Assembly (NCBI GenBank): GCA_964460465.1
Contig: CAYWSB010000002.1
Location: 1 to 64,000 of the forward strand
Direction: 5' to 3'
Source: SLRI01 sp964460465
GTDB taxonomy: Bacteria; Pseudomonadota; Alphaproteobacteria; Geminicoccales; Geminicoccaceae
DNA: 64,000 nt
In this document: piece by piece, positions 27,306 to 35,569 of the stretch
Layout of the letters: the number at the start of each line of letters is the position of its first letter
Position numbering within the stretch: position 1 is the first letter of the stretch
The notes under the pieces: generated by a model
The model's database searches: none
What the model saw: the letters and a program-made list of their open reading frames with translations, nothing else
Told to the model about the DNA's origin: nothing
Translations under genes and position numbers: made by a program

Positions 27306-28145
27306 ATGCCGGTCATGCAAGCTGCTCCGCGAGCCGGCACCCTGCTCGGTCCCGACGACCCGGCACCGGTCGGCATCCTGAACGAGGGGTCGGACAGCCC
27401 CTTCTTCTTCATCTGCGATCATGCCGGCAACGCCGTGCCGCGCCGCCTGGGCACGCTCGGTCTGCCTCAGGCCGAGCTCGACCGCCACATCGGCATCGAC
27501 ATCGGCATCCTCGGGGTCGCCCGGGCGCTGGCCGAGCAGCTGGGGGCGACGCTGGTCTACCAGCGCTACTCGCGGCTGCTGGTCGACTGCAACCGCCAGC
27601 CGCACGCGCCGACGGCGATGGCGGAGGTTGCCGACGGTACCGAGGTGCCGGGCAATCGCGGGCTCGACGCTGCCGCCCGCGCGGCCCGGATCGAGGAGGT
27701 CATGCGGCCCTACCACGACACCATCGCGGCCTGCCTCGACGCGCGCGCCGCGCGGGGACACTTCACCATTCTCGTCGCGATGCACAGCTTCACGCCGCGC
27801 CTCTTGACCCAGCCCGCCGACCGTCCCTGGTCGATCGGACTCTGCTGGGGCCCCAGCGAGCGCTTCTCCCGGCACACGCTGCTGCATCTGGCGGACGATG
27901 ACTGCGATCTCGTGATCGGCGCCAACGAGCCCTACACGGTCGATATGGTGCACGACTACTCCATCCCTGTGCACGGCGAGGATCGCGGCCTCGACTATCT
28001 CGAGATCGAGCTGCGCCAGGACCTGCTGGGGGAGGAGGCGGCTCAGGTCGCCTGGGCCGACCGGCTGGCCCGAGTTCTGAACCGGGCCGCGGACACCTAT
28101 CGCCGGCTGCCGCGACCGGCGGCCGGCGGTGGAGATGGGGCATGA
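27306..28145 (+). CDS. N-formylglutamate amidohydrolase family protein
   Basis: Zinc-dependent amidohydrolase of 279 aa (FGase/HutG family), known to hydrolyse N-formylglutamate to formate and glutamate. Visible: FFFICDHAGNAVP with the metal-binding Asp/His, DIGILGVARALAEQLGA, SRLLVDCNRQP, LVAMHSFTP with a second metal His, and HGEDRGLDYLEIELRQDLL near the end. ATG 27306 is only 2 bp after the ligase stop and its own stop overlaps the next gene, so the three enzymes are coupled. No histidine-utilisation genes are near, so the natural substrate may be another N-acyl or gamma-glutamyl amino acid. Confidence 0.85.
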   Translation: MPVMQAAPRAGTLLGPDDPAPVGILNEGSDSPFFFICDHAGNAVPRRLGTLGLPQAELDRHIGIDIGILGVARALAEQLGATLVYQRYSRLLVDCNRQPHAPTAMAEVADGTEVPGNRGLDAAARAARIEEVMRPYHDTIAACLDARAARGHFTILVAMHSFTPRLLTQPADRPWSIGLCWGPSERFSRHTLLHLADDDCDLVIGANEPYTVDMVHDYSIPVHGEDRGLDYLEIELRQDLLGEEAAQVAWADRLARVLNRAADTYRRLPRPAAGGGDGA

Positions 28146-28783
28146 CCCGCGAGACCTGGCCCCGGCGCGCGGCGCCGCTCGTTCCCGCCGGCACCGCGCT
28201 TCTGGTGATCGACGTGCAGAAGGGCATCCTCCATGCGGGTGCGGCCGCCCAGCGTCCCTGGTTCTACAGCTCCGCCACCGAGGTCGCCGTCCCGAACATC
28301 CGCCGGCTCCTCGACGTTGGCCGAGAGGCGGGCGTCGAGGTGATCTTCACGGTGATTCAAAGTCTGACCCTGGACGGTCGCGATCGCAGCATCGATTACA
28401 AGGAGACCGGCTTCCACTTCCCGCCCGGGAGCCGCGAAGCTGAGGTCTGCGACGAGGTGCGGCCTTTGGCCGACGAGATCGTGCTGCCGAAGACCTCTTC
28501 CAGCCTGTTCAACTCGACCATCTTCGAGTTCCTCCTGCGCAACATGGGGCTGGATACGGTGATCGTCACCGGGTTTCTCACCGACCAGTGCGTCGACCAC
28601 ACCATGCGCGACGGCGCCGATCGCGGCTTTCGGATGATCTGTGCCACCGACGCCTGCACCACCGACACGGCGGCGCGCCACGAGGCGGCCCTCGCTGCCT
28701 TCAAGGGCTACGGCCGGCTGACGACGACGCATGAGATCGTGGCCGAGCTCAAGCAGGCAGCGTCGGCACGCGCGCCGCGGTAG
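28142..28783 (+). CDS. isochorismatase-fold cysteine amidohydrolase (paralogue 2)
   Basis: Hydrolase of 213 aa with the triad Asp in LLVIDVQKG, Lys in VLPKTSSSLF and Cys in TDQCVDHTMRDGADRGF. It shares long similar stretches with the protein at 19371, including FTVIxSLTLDGRDRS and PKTxSxxFN, so the two arose by duplication or have related roles. ATGA overlap with the amidohydrolase stop shows coupling. It ends the cassette; the next gene, eboF, is convergent. Confidence 0.86.
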   Translation: MTRETWPRRAAPLVPAGTALLVIDVQKGILHAGAAAQRPWFYSSATEVAVPNIRRLLDVGREAGVEVIFTVIQSLTLDGRDRSIDYKETGFHFPPGSREAEVCDEVRPLADEIVLPKTSSSLFNSTIFEFLLRNMGLDTVIVTGFLTDQCVDHTMRDGADRGFRMICATDACTTDTAARHEAALAAFKGYGRLTTTHEIVAELKQAASARAPR

Positions 28784-28812
28784 CAGCCGGCGCGGGCGAA
28801 GCGCGCCCTGCT
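28782..28812. terminator. candidate bidirectional terminator between convergent genes
   Basis: AGCAG (28782-28786) and CTGCT (28808-28812) enclose GGCGCG (28789-28794) pairing with CGCGCC (28802-28807); the loop is 7 nt and there is a 2-nt bulge. The hairpin overlaps the stop codons of both convergent genes. T-runs are missing on both strands. Confidence 0.4.
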
Positions 28813-30185
28813 CAGTCGAACACGTGCGCCAGGATGTGCGCCTTGACCTCGAGGACGGAGACGCGGCTCTCGGGCGCCAGCGCGGGCTCGCTGGTGATGA
28901 AGATCGGACCGTCCTTTGGGTCGTCGGTCGGTCGGCCGTGGCTGCCCTTCACCAGGGTGGCGTCGAGCGGGATCACGTCGAGCAGCGTGCGAAAGCCGAG
29001 CTTGCGCTTGAGGAGGCGCCAGCCGACAGCCACCTTGGGGTTGCCGAGCTTGGGATCGACGAAGAGCTCCACCGGATCGTAGCCAGGCTTCCGGTGGATC
29101 TCGACCGTGCGGGCATAGTCGGGGGCCCGCGCGTCGTCCTGCCAGTAGTAGTAGGTGAACCAGGCATCCGCCCGGGCGATCGCGACCAGCTCGCCCGAGC
29201 GCGGGTGGTCGAGGCCGTGCCTCGCCTTGCCGGGCTCGTCCAACACCTCCTCCACGCCGTCGATCCCCTCGAGCAGGCTCTTGACCCGCGGGATGTCGGC
29301 GGGATCGGCAACATAGACGTGTGCCAGCTGGTGGTCGGCCACGGCGAAGGCGCGGCATTGCGGCGGATCGAGATACTCGCGCTCCAGCTCGACCCGGAGG
29401 GCGAGGAGCCCGGCATCGCGCAGGTGCCGGTTGAGGTGGACGGGGGTGCTGACCGGGGTGATGCCGTATTCGGAGACGACGATCACCCGGGCATCGTTGC
29501 CAAGGGCCTCGTCGATGAGCTGGCCGGCGACTCCGTCGATCTCGGTCAGGTCTTTTGCGATGTCCGGGTGGTCGGGGCCCAGGCGCTGCAGGTTGTAGTC
29601 GAGATGCGGCAGGTAGACGAGGGTCAGCGTTGGCCGATGCTTCGCCCGAACGTGCTTCGTGCAATCGGCGATCCACTGGCTCGACGAGATGTCGGTGGCC
29701 GGACCCCAAAACTTGAACAGCGGAAAGTGGCCGAGCTTCGTGTTGAGCTCATCCCGGAGCGCTTGAGGGGTGGCGTAGCAATCCGGGATCTTGCGCCCGT
29801 CGGCGGGGTACATCGGTCGCGGCGTGACGCCGATTTCCGCTGAGGCCGCGATATTGTACCACCAGAACAGGTTGGCGCAGGTGAAGCCCGGGTCGCGCGC
29901 CTTGCCGGCGTCCCAGACGCGCTCGCCCGCGACCAGCCGGTTGGACTGCCGCCAGAAGAAGATCTCCATGAGGTCGCGGAACAGCCAGCCATTGGCGACG
30001 ATGCCGTGGTCGCGGGGCAGGAGCCCGGTGAGCATGCTGGTCTGGGCGGTGCAGGTGACGGCCGGGGTCACGGTGGCCATCGGCTGCATGCCCCCCCTGG
30101 CCGCGAGCTTGGCCAGGTTCGGCGTCGCCGGGCCCACCATCGCCGGTGCGAGGCCAACGATGTTCAAGACGACGGTGTCGCGCAT
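28812..30185 (-). CDS. eboF: EboF-like alkaline phosphatase/phosphodiesterase superfamily protein
   Basis: Metal-dependent hydrolase of 457 aa, nucleotide pyrophosphatase/phosphodiesterase type. The nucleophile region is VTPAVTCTAQTSMLTGLLPR (Thr), with metal ligands visible in VYLPHLDYNLQR, VVSEYGITP and CRAFAVADHQLAHV; N-terminal LNIVGLAPAM replaces the usual DGLxP, so one metal ligand may be altered. There is no signal peptide, so a cytosolic place is likely. It is divergent from eboD, with 188 bp between them. In known ebo clusters an alkaline phosphatase-family protein is the sixth member, EboF. The gene symbol rests on context and family, and its substrate is unknown. Confidence 0.85.
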   Translation of the reverse strand: MRDTVVLNIVGLAPAMVGPATPNLAKLAARGGMQPMATVTPAVTCTAQTSMLTGLLPRDHGIVANGWLFRDLMEIFFWRQSNRLVAGERVWDAGKARDPGFTCANLFWWYNIAASAEIGVTPRPMYPADGRKIPDCYATPQALRDELNTKLGHFPLFKFWGPATDISSSQWIADCTKHVRAKHRPTLTLVYLPHLDYNLQRLGPDHPDIAKDLTEIDGVAGQLIDEALGNDARVIVVSEYGITPVSTPVHLNRHLRDAGLLALRVELEREYLDPPQCRAFAVADHQLAHVYVADPADIPRVKSLLEGIDGVEEVLDEPGKARHGLDHPRSGELVAIARADAWFTYYYWQDDARAPDYARTVEIHRKPGYDPVELFVDPKLGNPKVAVGWRLLKRKLGFRTLLDVIPLDATLVKGSHGRPTDDPKDGPIFITSEPALAPESRVSVLEVKAHILAHVFD

Positions 30186-30325
30186 GCCGACGTGCTCCCC
30201 GACCGAGATTCGTTTTGCCCGAGGCTTCTAGCCAACTGGCGACAGCATCGCAAATCGGTCGGCGGCGCTACTCCCGGCCCCGATTGCCGCCTTGCTTTCT
30301 CGCTGGCGCCACGGCAGTGTGACAA

Positions 30326-30346
30326 GGCCTGACTCGACGTCAGGCC
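30326..30346. promoter_or_regulatory. inverted repeat in the eboD leader
   Basis: GGCCTGAC (30326-30333), spacer TCGAC, GTCAGGCC (30339-30346): a perfect 8-bp-arm inverted repeat 27 bp before the eboD start and within the eboF-eboD divergent region. No T-run follows on either strand, so an operator or 5'-leader hairpin is more likely than a terminator. Confidence 0.4.
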
Positions 30347-30373
30347 AAGGACACGAAGACGGGACGGGGAGCG

Positions 30374-31588
30374 ATGGCAGAGACGGCCGATCGGGGCCAG
30401 CAGGAGAGTGCAGCTTCTGCCGGCCAGGCGGTGCACGTGCAGCGCTTCGCCGTGACCTACGAGTATCCCGTGCATTTCACCCGGGGGCTGTTCGATCCGG
30501 CCAATCCGGTGCTGGTGGACACTTTGGGCCGGCTGGAGCGCGACCGGCGCCATCGCTGCATGGTGTTTCTCGACGACGGGCTGGCCGCGGCGTTGCCGGA
30601 GCTCGCGGCGGCGATCGAGGCCTATGCCGCGGCGCATGCCGGCCGCATGGCGCTGGTAGCTGCACCGGTCCGGGTGCCGGGCGGCGAGCGGGTGAAGATG
30701 GACCTGCATTTCGTCGAGGACATGCAGCGCCGGGTGGTCGAGCAGCGGCTCGACCGGCATTCCTACATCGTCGGCATCGGCGGCGGCGCCCTTCTGGATG
30801 CGGTGGGGCTCGTGGCCGCCGTGACGCATCGCGGCATCCGCCACATCCGGGTGCCCACGACGGTGCTCTCGCAGAACGACTCGGGCGTCGGCGTCAAGAA
30901 CGGCGTCAACTTCATGGGCCAGAAGAACCTCGTCGGCACCTTCGCCCCGCCCTTTGCCGTGCTCAACGATCTCGACCTGATCGACAGCCTGCCGCCGCGC
31001 GAGAAGATCGCCGGAATGGCCGAGGCGGTGAAGGTGGCGCTGATCCGTGACGGCGAATTCTTCCAATGGCTCGAGCGGCATGCCGACGACCTCGCCACCT
31101 TCCGACCGGAGGCCATGGCCTGGATGATCCGGCGCTGTGCCGAGCTGCACATGCACCAGATCGCCAAGGGCGGCGACCCGTTCGAGACGGGCAGTGCGCG
31201 GCCGCTCGATTTCGGCCACTGGTCGGCGCACAAGCTCGAGGGCATGACCCGCCATCACCTGCGGCACGGCGAGGCCGTCGCGATCGGCATAGCGCTCGAC
31301 GCCCGCTACTCGGTGCTGGCGGGACTGCTGCCGGAGGGGGCGGACGAGAGGATCGCCGTGCTGCTCGAGCATCTGGGCTTCCGCCTCTGGCACGCCGCGG
31401 TGCGGATGACGAGCGACCACGGCTCACTGGTCCTTTTGGAAGGCTTGCGCGAGTTCCAGGAGCATCTGGGCGGCGAGCTTACGGTCACCCTCCTCGAGGG
31501 CATCGGCCAGGGCGTCGAGGTCCACGAGATGGCGGCGGACCGGGTCGCTGCCGCGATCGACTGGCTCGAGGCGCGGCAGGCGGTCTGA
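30374..31588 (+). CDS. eboD: EboD, 3-dehydroquinate synthase-like sugar phosphate cyclase family
   Basis: Sugar phosphate cyclase homologue of 404 aa. NAD-binding IVGIGGGALLDAVGLVAA, then LSQNDSGVGVKNGVNFMGQ, metal ligands Glu in GMAEAVKVALIRDG, His in DFGHWSAHKLE and His in RHGEAVAIG are all kept, so an active cyclase-type enzyme is plausible. It is longer than aroB and the conserved aroB substrate residues are changed, so it should not be called a shikimate enzyme. The substrate of EboD is unknown. ATG 30374 follows GGGGAG. It is the first gene of a five-gene ebo operon and overlaps eboE by one base (TGATG). Confidence 0.9.
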   Translation: MAETADRGQQESAASAGQAVHVQRFAVTYEYPVHFTRGLFDPANPVLVDTLGRLERDRRHRCMVFLDDGLAAALPELAAAIEAYAAAHAGRMALVAAPVRVPGGERVKMDLHFVEDMQRRVVEQRLDRHSYIVGIGGGALLDAVGLVAAVTHRGIRHIRVPTTVLSQNDSGVGVKNGVNFMGQKNLVGTFAPPFAVLNDLDLIDSLPPREKIAGMAEAVKVALIRDGEFFQWLERHADDLATFRPEAMAWMIRRCAELHMHQIAKGGDPFETGSARPLDFGHWSAHKLEGMTRHHLRHGEAVAIGIALDARYSVLAGLLPEGADERIAVLLEHLGFRLWHAAVRMTSDHGSLVLLEGLREFQEHLGGELTVTLLEGIGQGVEVHEMAADRVAAAIDWLEARQAV

Positions 31589-32790
31589 TGCGGCTCGATC
31601 ATCTGCCGGGCGCGCCGCACCTCACCTACTGCACCAACATTCACGCCGGCGAGAGCTGGTCCGATATTGCGTCCAGCCTGGCCCACCACCTGCCGTCGAT
31701 CAAGGCGGCGGTGGCACCGAACAGCCAGATGGGCCTGGGCCTCAGGCTTTCCGGCATCGCTGCCGATGCCCTGGTCGAGCCGGCGACCCTCGACGTCTTC
31801 AAGCGCTTCCTGGCCGAGGCGGGCGTCTACGTCTTCACGATCAATGCCTTTCCCTACGGCCCCTTCCACGGCGTGCGGGTGAAGGAGGAGGTCTACCAGC
31901 CGGACTGGACGACGGCCGAGCGGCTGCGCTTCACCAACCGGGCGGCCGACATCCTGGCGGCGCTGCTGCCCGACGGCCTGACCGGCAGCGTCAGCACGGT
32001 GCCAGGCACGTTCAAGCCGCTGGCCTCGGCGCCGGGTGCGGTCGAGGCGATGACGCAAAACTACGTCGACCATGCCGCGCATCTGGTGCGGCTCGAGCGG
32101 GCGACGGGCAAGCACATCGCCGTTTCGATCGAGCCCGAGCCCTTCTGTTTCCTCGAGACCATCGAGGAGACGGTGCGCTATTTCGCAGAGCACCTTTTCG
32201 CGCCTGCCGCCTGTGCGCGGCTGGCCGAGGCCACAGGGCTCGACGCCGGCGCGGCACGCGTGGCGCTCGGGCGGCATCTCGGCGTGTGCTATGACGTCTG
32301 CCATGCCGCGGTCGAGTTCGAGGACCCGCTCGCCAGCCTGCGTGCGCTGGACGATGCCGGCATTGCGATCACCAAGCTGCAGCTGAGCTCGGCGCTGGCG
32401 GTGCCCGAGGTCATGCCCGGGAGCGAGGCGCTCTTGCGGCGTTTCGACGAGGGAGTCTATCTGCACCAGACCATCGAGCGCCGTGCCGGCCGGCTGACCC
32501 GGCATCTCGACCTGCAGGAGGCGTTCGCCGCCCTGCGGCGGGGGGAGGCCGGCGGCGAATGGCGGGTGCACTGCCATGTCCCCGTCTTTCTCGAGACGCT
32601 GGATCGGCTGGGCACCACGCAGGGCTTTCTCGTCGAGATCCTGGACGAATGCCGGAAGCGTTTGGTGTCGCCGCATCTCGAGGCGGAGACCTACACCTGG
32701 GACGTTCTGCCGCCCGCCTTCGCCGGTGAGGACAAGGCGGCGTCGATCGCACGCGAGCTCAACTGGGTCAAGGAGCGGCTCGCCGCATGA
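31588..32790 (+). CDS. eboE: EboE, xylose isomerase-like TIM-barrel metabolite traffic protein
   Basis: Protein of 400 aa with an AP-endonuclease/xylose isomerase-like TIM barrel. Typical EboE features: LTYCTNIHAGESW at the N-terminus, FTINAFPYGPFHG, ISIEPEPFCFLET-like text (here VSIEPEPFCFLET), CYDVCHAAVEFED and HCHVPVF, the Glu, Asp and His residues that usually bind a divalent metal in this fold. ATG 31588 overlaps the eboD stop; codons upstream in the same frame are shadow. In the ebo cluster of cyanobacteria the genes are needed for normal location of a scytonemin precursor, but the reaction of EboE is unknown. Confidence 0.9.
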   Translation: MRLDHLPGAPHLTYCTNIHAGESWSDIASSLAHHLPSIKAAVAPNSQMGLGLRLSGIAADALVEPATLDVFKRFLAEAGVYVFTINAFPYGPFHGVRVKEEVYQPDWTTAERLRFTNRAADILAALLPDGLTGSVSTVPGTFKPLASAPGAVEAMTQNYVDHAAHLVRLERATGKHIAVSIEPEPFCFLETIEETVRYFAEHLFAPAACARLAEATGLDAGAARVALGRHLGVCYDVCHAAVEFEDPLASLRALDDAGIAITKLQLSSALAVPEVMPGSEALLRRFDEGVYLHQTIERRAGRLTRHLDLQEAFAALRRGEAGGEWRVHCHVPVFLETLDRLGTTQGFLVEILDECRKRLVSPHLEAETYTWDVLPPAFAGEDKAASIARELNWVKERLAA

Positions 32791-33662
32791 CGGCGCGTTC
32801 CGGGTTAGCCGTGGAGCCGCGCGTGCTCCTTCAGCTCGGCCGGATCTCCAACCTGCCGACCGTCTGGTCGAACGTGCTGGCCGGCATGGTCCTGGCGGGC
32901 GGCGTGCTGGCCCCGCTGCCGCTGGTGACCGTGCTCGTCGCCGCCTCGCTGATGTACACCGGGGGCATGTTCCTCAACGACGCGTTCGATGCCGAGATCG
33001 ATGCGCGCGAACGGCCGGAGCGGCCGATTCCGAGCGGCCGCATCGGGCGGGGCACGGTCTACGCCATGGGGTTCGGGATGCTCGGGGCCGGCATCGTGCT
33101 CCTGGCGTTCGTCGCCTTCGCGGCGGCGGTGGCGGGCGTGCTGCTGGCCGGGGCGATCGTGCTCTACGACGCCTGGCACAAGGGCAACCTGCTGAGCCCC
33201 GTCGTCATGGGCGCCTGCCGGGTCCTGGTCTATGCGGTGGCCGGCTTTGCCGCGGTGGCGGCACCCGATCCGGCGCTCTACTGGGGGGCGGCGGCGCTCC
33301 TGGCCTATCTGATCGGCCTCACCTACGTCGCCAAGCAGGAGAACCTGGGCGAGGTCAAGAACCTCTGGCCGCTGGCCTTTCTCGCCTTTCCGTTCCTTTA
33401 TGCTCTTCCGGCCCTTGGCGCCGGTGCACTGCCGGCGCTGCTCTACGTGGCGTTCGCCGCCTGGGCGGGCTTCGCGCTCAGCTTCATCCTGCGGCGGGAC
33501 GGCAAGCGCAGCGTGCCGCGCACCGTGATCTCGCTCATCGCCGGGATCTCGCTCCTCGACGCCCTCCTGATCGCCTGGTCGGGTGCTGCCGGCCTCGCCG
33601 TCCTGGCCGCGCTCTGTTTTGCCGCGACCATGGCCGGGCAGCGCTGGGTGCGGGGTACCTGA
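32787..33662 (+). CDS. eboC: EboC, UbiA-type prenyltransferase
   Basis: Integral membrane enzyme of 291 aa with about eight membrane segments. The first Asp-rich motif is NDAFDAEIDARERPERPIPS (NDxxDxxxD); the second motif region reads YVAKQENLGEVKN, lacking the typical DxxxD, as is usual for EboC rather than for UbiA. It would transfer a prenyl group, or modify a lipid, at the inner membrane. It overlaps eboE by 4 bp. A frame gap of 105 bp to eboA contains only a ribosome binding site. Confidence 0.9.
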   Translation: MTARSGLAVEPRVLLQLGRISNLPTVWSNVLAGMVLAGGVLAPLPLVTVLVAASLMYTGGMFLNDAFDAEIDARERPERPIPSGRIGRGTVYAMGFGMLGAGIVLLAFVAFAAAVAGVLLAGAIVLYDAWHKGNLLSPVVMGACRVLVYAVAGFAAVAAPDPALYWGAAALLAYLIGLTYVAKQENLGEVKNLWPLAFLAFPFLYALPALGAGALPALLYVAFAAWAGFALSFILRRDGKRSVPRTVISLIAGISLLDALLIAWSGAAGLAVLAALCFAATMAGQRWVRGT

Positions 33663-33767
33663 GGCGGCGTGGACAAGGCGATGGACGGTTGGTAACGTCG
33701 GGATGAACGAGTCCGCGGCGGCTCGGGGTGCGGGCCACGATTCGCCGACACGAGGGGGGATGAGAGG

Positions 33768-34640
33768 GTGGCAAGCGGCAAGACGCCGGGCGAGCTGTTG
33801 GCGGGCTGGCTGGAGCGCCAGCTCGAGCCGGCAGCGTGGGCGTGGCTGGCGGCGCAGCGGCAGTCGGTGCGGTCGGGCGACGGCGACCGGGCGCTGTTCA
33901 TGGCGATCAGCTTCGTCCAGCGCAAGGTTGGGAAGGCCGACCTGGCGCTCGATGCCGACGACCTGGCGGCAGCGGCCGCGGTGCGGACCGGCTGGGACCC
34001 TGCCGACTGGAGCGTCGACCAGGCGGCGCGCATCCTGCTGCTGCTCGACGGCGGCGGCAGTGGTGCCGGGTTCGCCGAGCGGCTGAAGAAGCTGATGAGC
34101 ACGGCCGACGTCGCCGAGACCATCACCTTCCTGCGCGGGCTCCCGCTCTATCCCGATCCGCCCTTGCACCTCGCCCGGGCGCGCGAGGGCGCGCGCTCGA
34201 ACATGCGCCCGGTCTTCGAGGCGGTGGCGCACAAGAATCCCTACCCGGTCGAGCAGTTCGACCAGAACGCCTGGAACCACATGGTCCTGAAGGCGCTCTT
34301 CGTCGGTTCCACGCTGCACCCCATCCAGGGCCTGGAGCACCGCGCCAACCCGGAGCTCGCCGGCATGCTGCGGGACTACGCGCACGAGCGCTGGGCGGCG
34401 GGCCGACCGGTGACGCCGGAGCTCTGGCGCTGCATCGGCCGCTTCGCGGACGGGCCGGCACTGGCCGATCTCGAGAAGGTCCTGACCACCGGCAGCGAGC
34501 GCGAGCGCGAGGGTGCGGCCCTGGCGCTGGCCGATTGCCCGAGGCCGGAGGCCAAGGCGCTGCTCGGACAGGCCCCCGATCTCGCCACCGCCATCGCGGG
34601 TGGCACGCTCACCTGGCAGGCGTTCGGCCACAAGCTCTGA
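33768..34640 (+). CDS. eboA: EboA family protein
   Basis: Soluble, probably helical protein of 290 aa with no known catalytic motif. The best conserved part is residues about 115-225, including FLRGLPLYPDPPLHLARARE, NPYPVEQFDQNAWNHMVLKA and LEHRANPELAGMLRDYAHER, which match what I recall of EboA proteins. GTG 33768 with GGGGGGA at 33754-33760. The rest is less conserved. It may act as a scaffold or partner of the other Ebo proteins (inference). Confidence 0.85.
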   Translation: MASGKTPGELLAGWLERQLEPAAWAWLAAQRQSVRSGDGDRALFMAISFVQRKVGKADLALDADDLAAAAAVRTGWDPADWSVDQAARILLLLDGGGSGAGFAERLKKLMSTADVAETITFLRGLPLYPDPPLHLARAREGARSNMRPVFEAVAHKNPYPVEQFDQNAWNHMVLKALFVGSTLHPIQGLEHRANPELAGMLRDYAHERWAAGRPVTPELWRCIGRFADGPALADLEKVLTTGSEREREGAALALADCPRPEAKALLGQAPDLATAIAGGTLTWQAFGHKL

Positions 34641-34651
34641 GGACCAGATCC

Positions 34652-35569
34652 ATGTTCATCGATCCGCACACCCACATGATCTCGCGCACCACGGACGACT
34701 ACGAGGCAATGGCCAGGGCCGGCATCGTGGCGCTGATCGAGCCCTCGTTCTGGATCGGCCAGCCGCGCACCTTCGTCGGCACCTATATCGACTATCTCTC
34801 GACCATCGTCGGCTTCGAGCGGTTCCGGGCCGGACAGTTCGGCATTCGCCACTACTGCACGATCGGGCTCAACAGCAAGGAGGCCAACAACGAGGAGCTG
34901 GCCGAGGAGGTGATGGAGATTCTCCCTCGCTTCGCGCTCAAGGAGGGCGTCGTGGCCATCGGCGAGATCGGCTACGACGAGCAGACCGCGCTCGAGGACC
35001 GCTACTTCCGGCAGCAGGTGGAGCTCGCCAAGGAGCTCGGCCTGCCGATCATGATCCACACCCCGCATCGCGACAAGAAGCGCGGCACCCAGCGCTCGAT
35101 GGACGTGCTCGAGGAGCACGGCATGGCACCGTCGAAGGTGGTCATCGACCACAACAACGAGGAGACGGTGAACGAGGTGCTGGATCGCGGATATTGGGCG
35201 GCATTCTCGATCTATCCCGGCACCAAGATGGGCAACGAGCGGATGAGCGAGATCGTGCGGCAATACGGGGCCGAGCGGATCATCGTCGACTCGGCCTGCG
35301 ACTGGGGGATCTCGGAGCCGCTCGCCGTGCCCAAGACGGCCGAGCTGATGCGCCGTCGCGGCCATCCGGAGGAGCACATTAGGAAGGTCACCTACGCCAA
35401 CGCGCTCTCGGCCTATGGCCAGAGCGGGCAGATGCAGGAGAGCGACTGGCTCGAGCCTGCGGCCATCGACCAGCGCACGCTCTATGCCGGCAACTCGATC
35501 CTGAGAGGCGGGCAGGAGCCCAAGGTCGAGCTGCCGAAGCGGGACCTGAGCAAGCTCGAGATCAGCTAG
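34652..35569 (+). CDS. eboB: EboB, TatD-like metal-dependent hydrolase
   Basis: Amidohydrolase-like TIM barrel of 305 aa. Metal ligands are visible: FIDPHTHMISRT, VAIGEIGYDEQ, MIHTPHRDKKRG, VVIDHNNEETVNEV and IVDSACDWGIS. ATG 34652 is 11 bp after eboA; the long open frame further upstream is shadow. The 3' end overlaps the convergent membrane-protein gene by 8 bp, so transcription interference is possible. In other TatD proteins the activity is nuclease or small-molecule hydrolase; for EboB the substrate is unknown. Confidence 0.9.
   Translation: MFIDPHTHMISRTTDDYEAMARAGIVALIEPSFWIGQPRTFVGTYIDYLSTIVGFERFRAGQFGIRHYCTIGLNSKEANNEELAEEVMEILPRFALKEGVVAIGEIGYDEQTALEDRYFRQQVELAKELGLPIMIHTPHRDKKRGTQRSMDVLEEHGMAPSKVVIDHNNEETVNEVLDRGYWAAFSIYPGTKMGNERMSEIVRQYGAERIIVDSACDWGISEPLAVPKTAELMRRRGHPEEHIRKVTYANALSAYGQSGQMQESDWLEPAAIDQRTLYAGNSILRGGQEPKVELPKRDLSKLEIS

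Noticed and set aside
30374..31588. Call as housekeeping 3-dehydroquinate synthase (aroB)
   Set aside because: Metal ligands fit the superfamily, but the setting (eboE, eboC, eboA, eboB) and longer length point to EboD.
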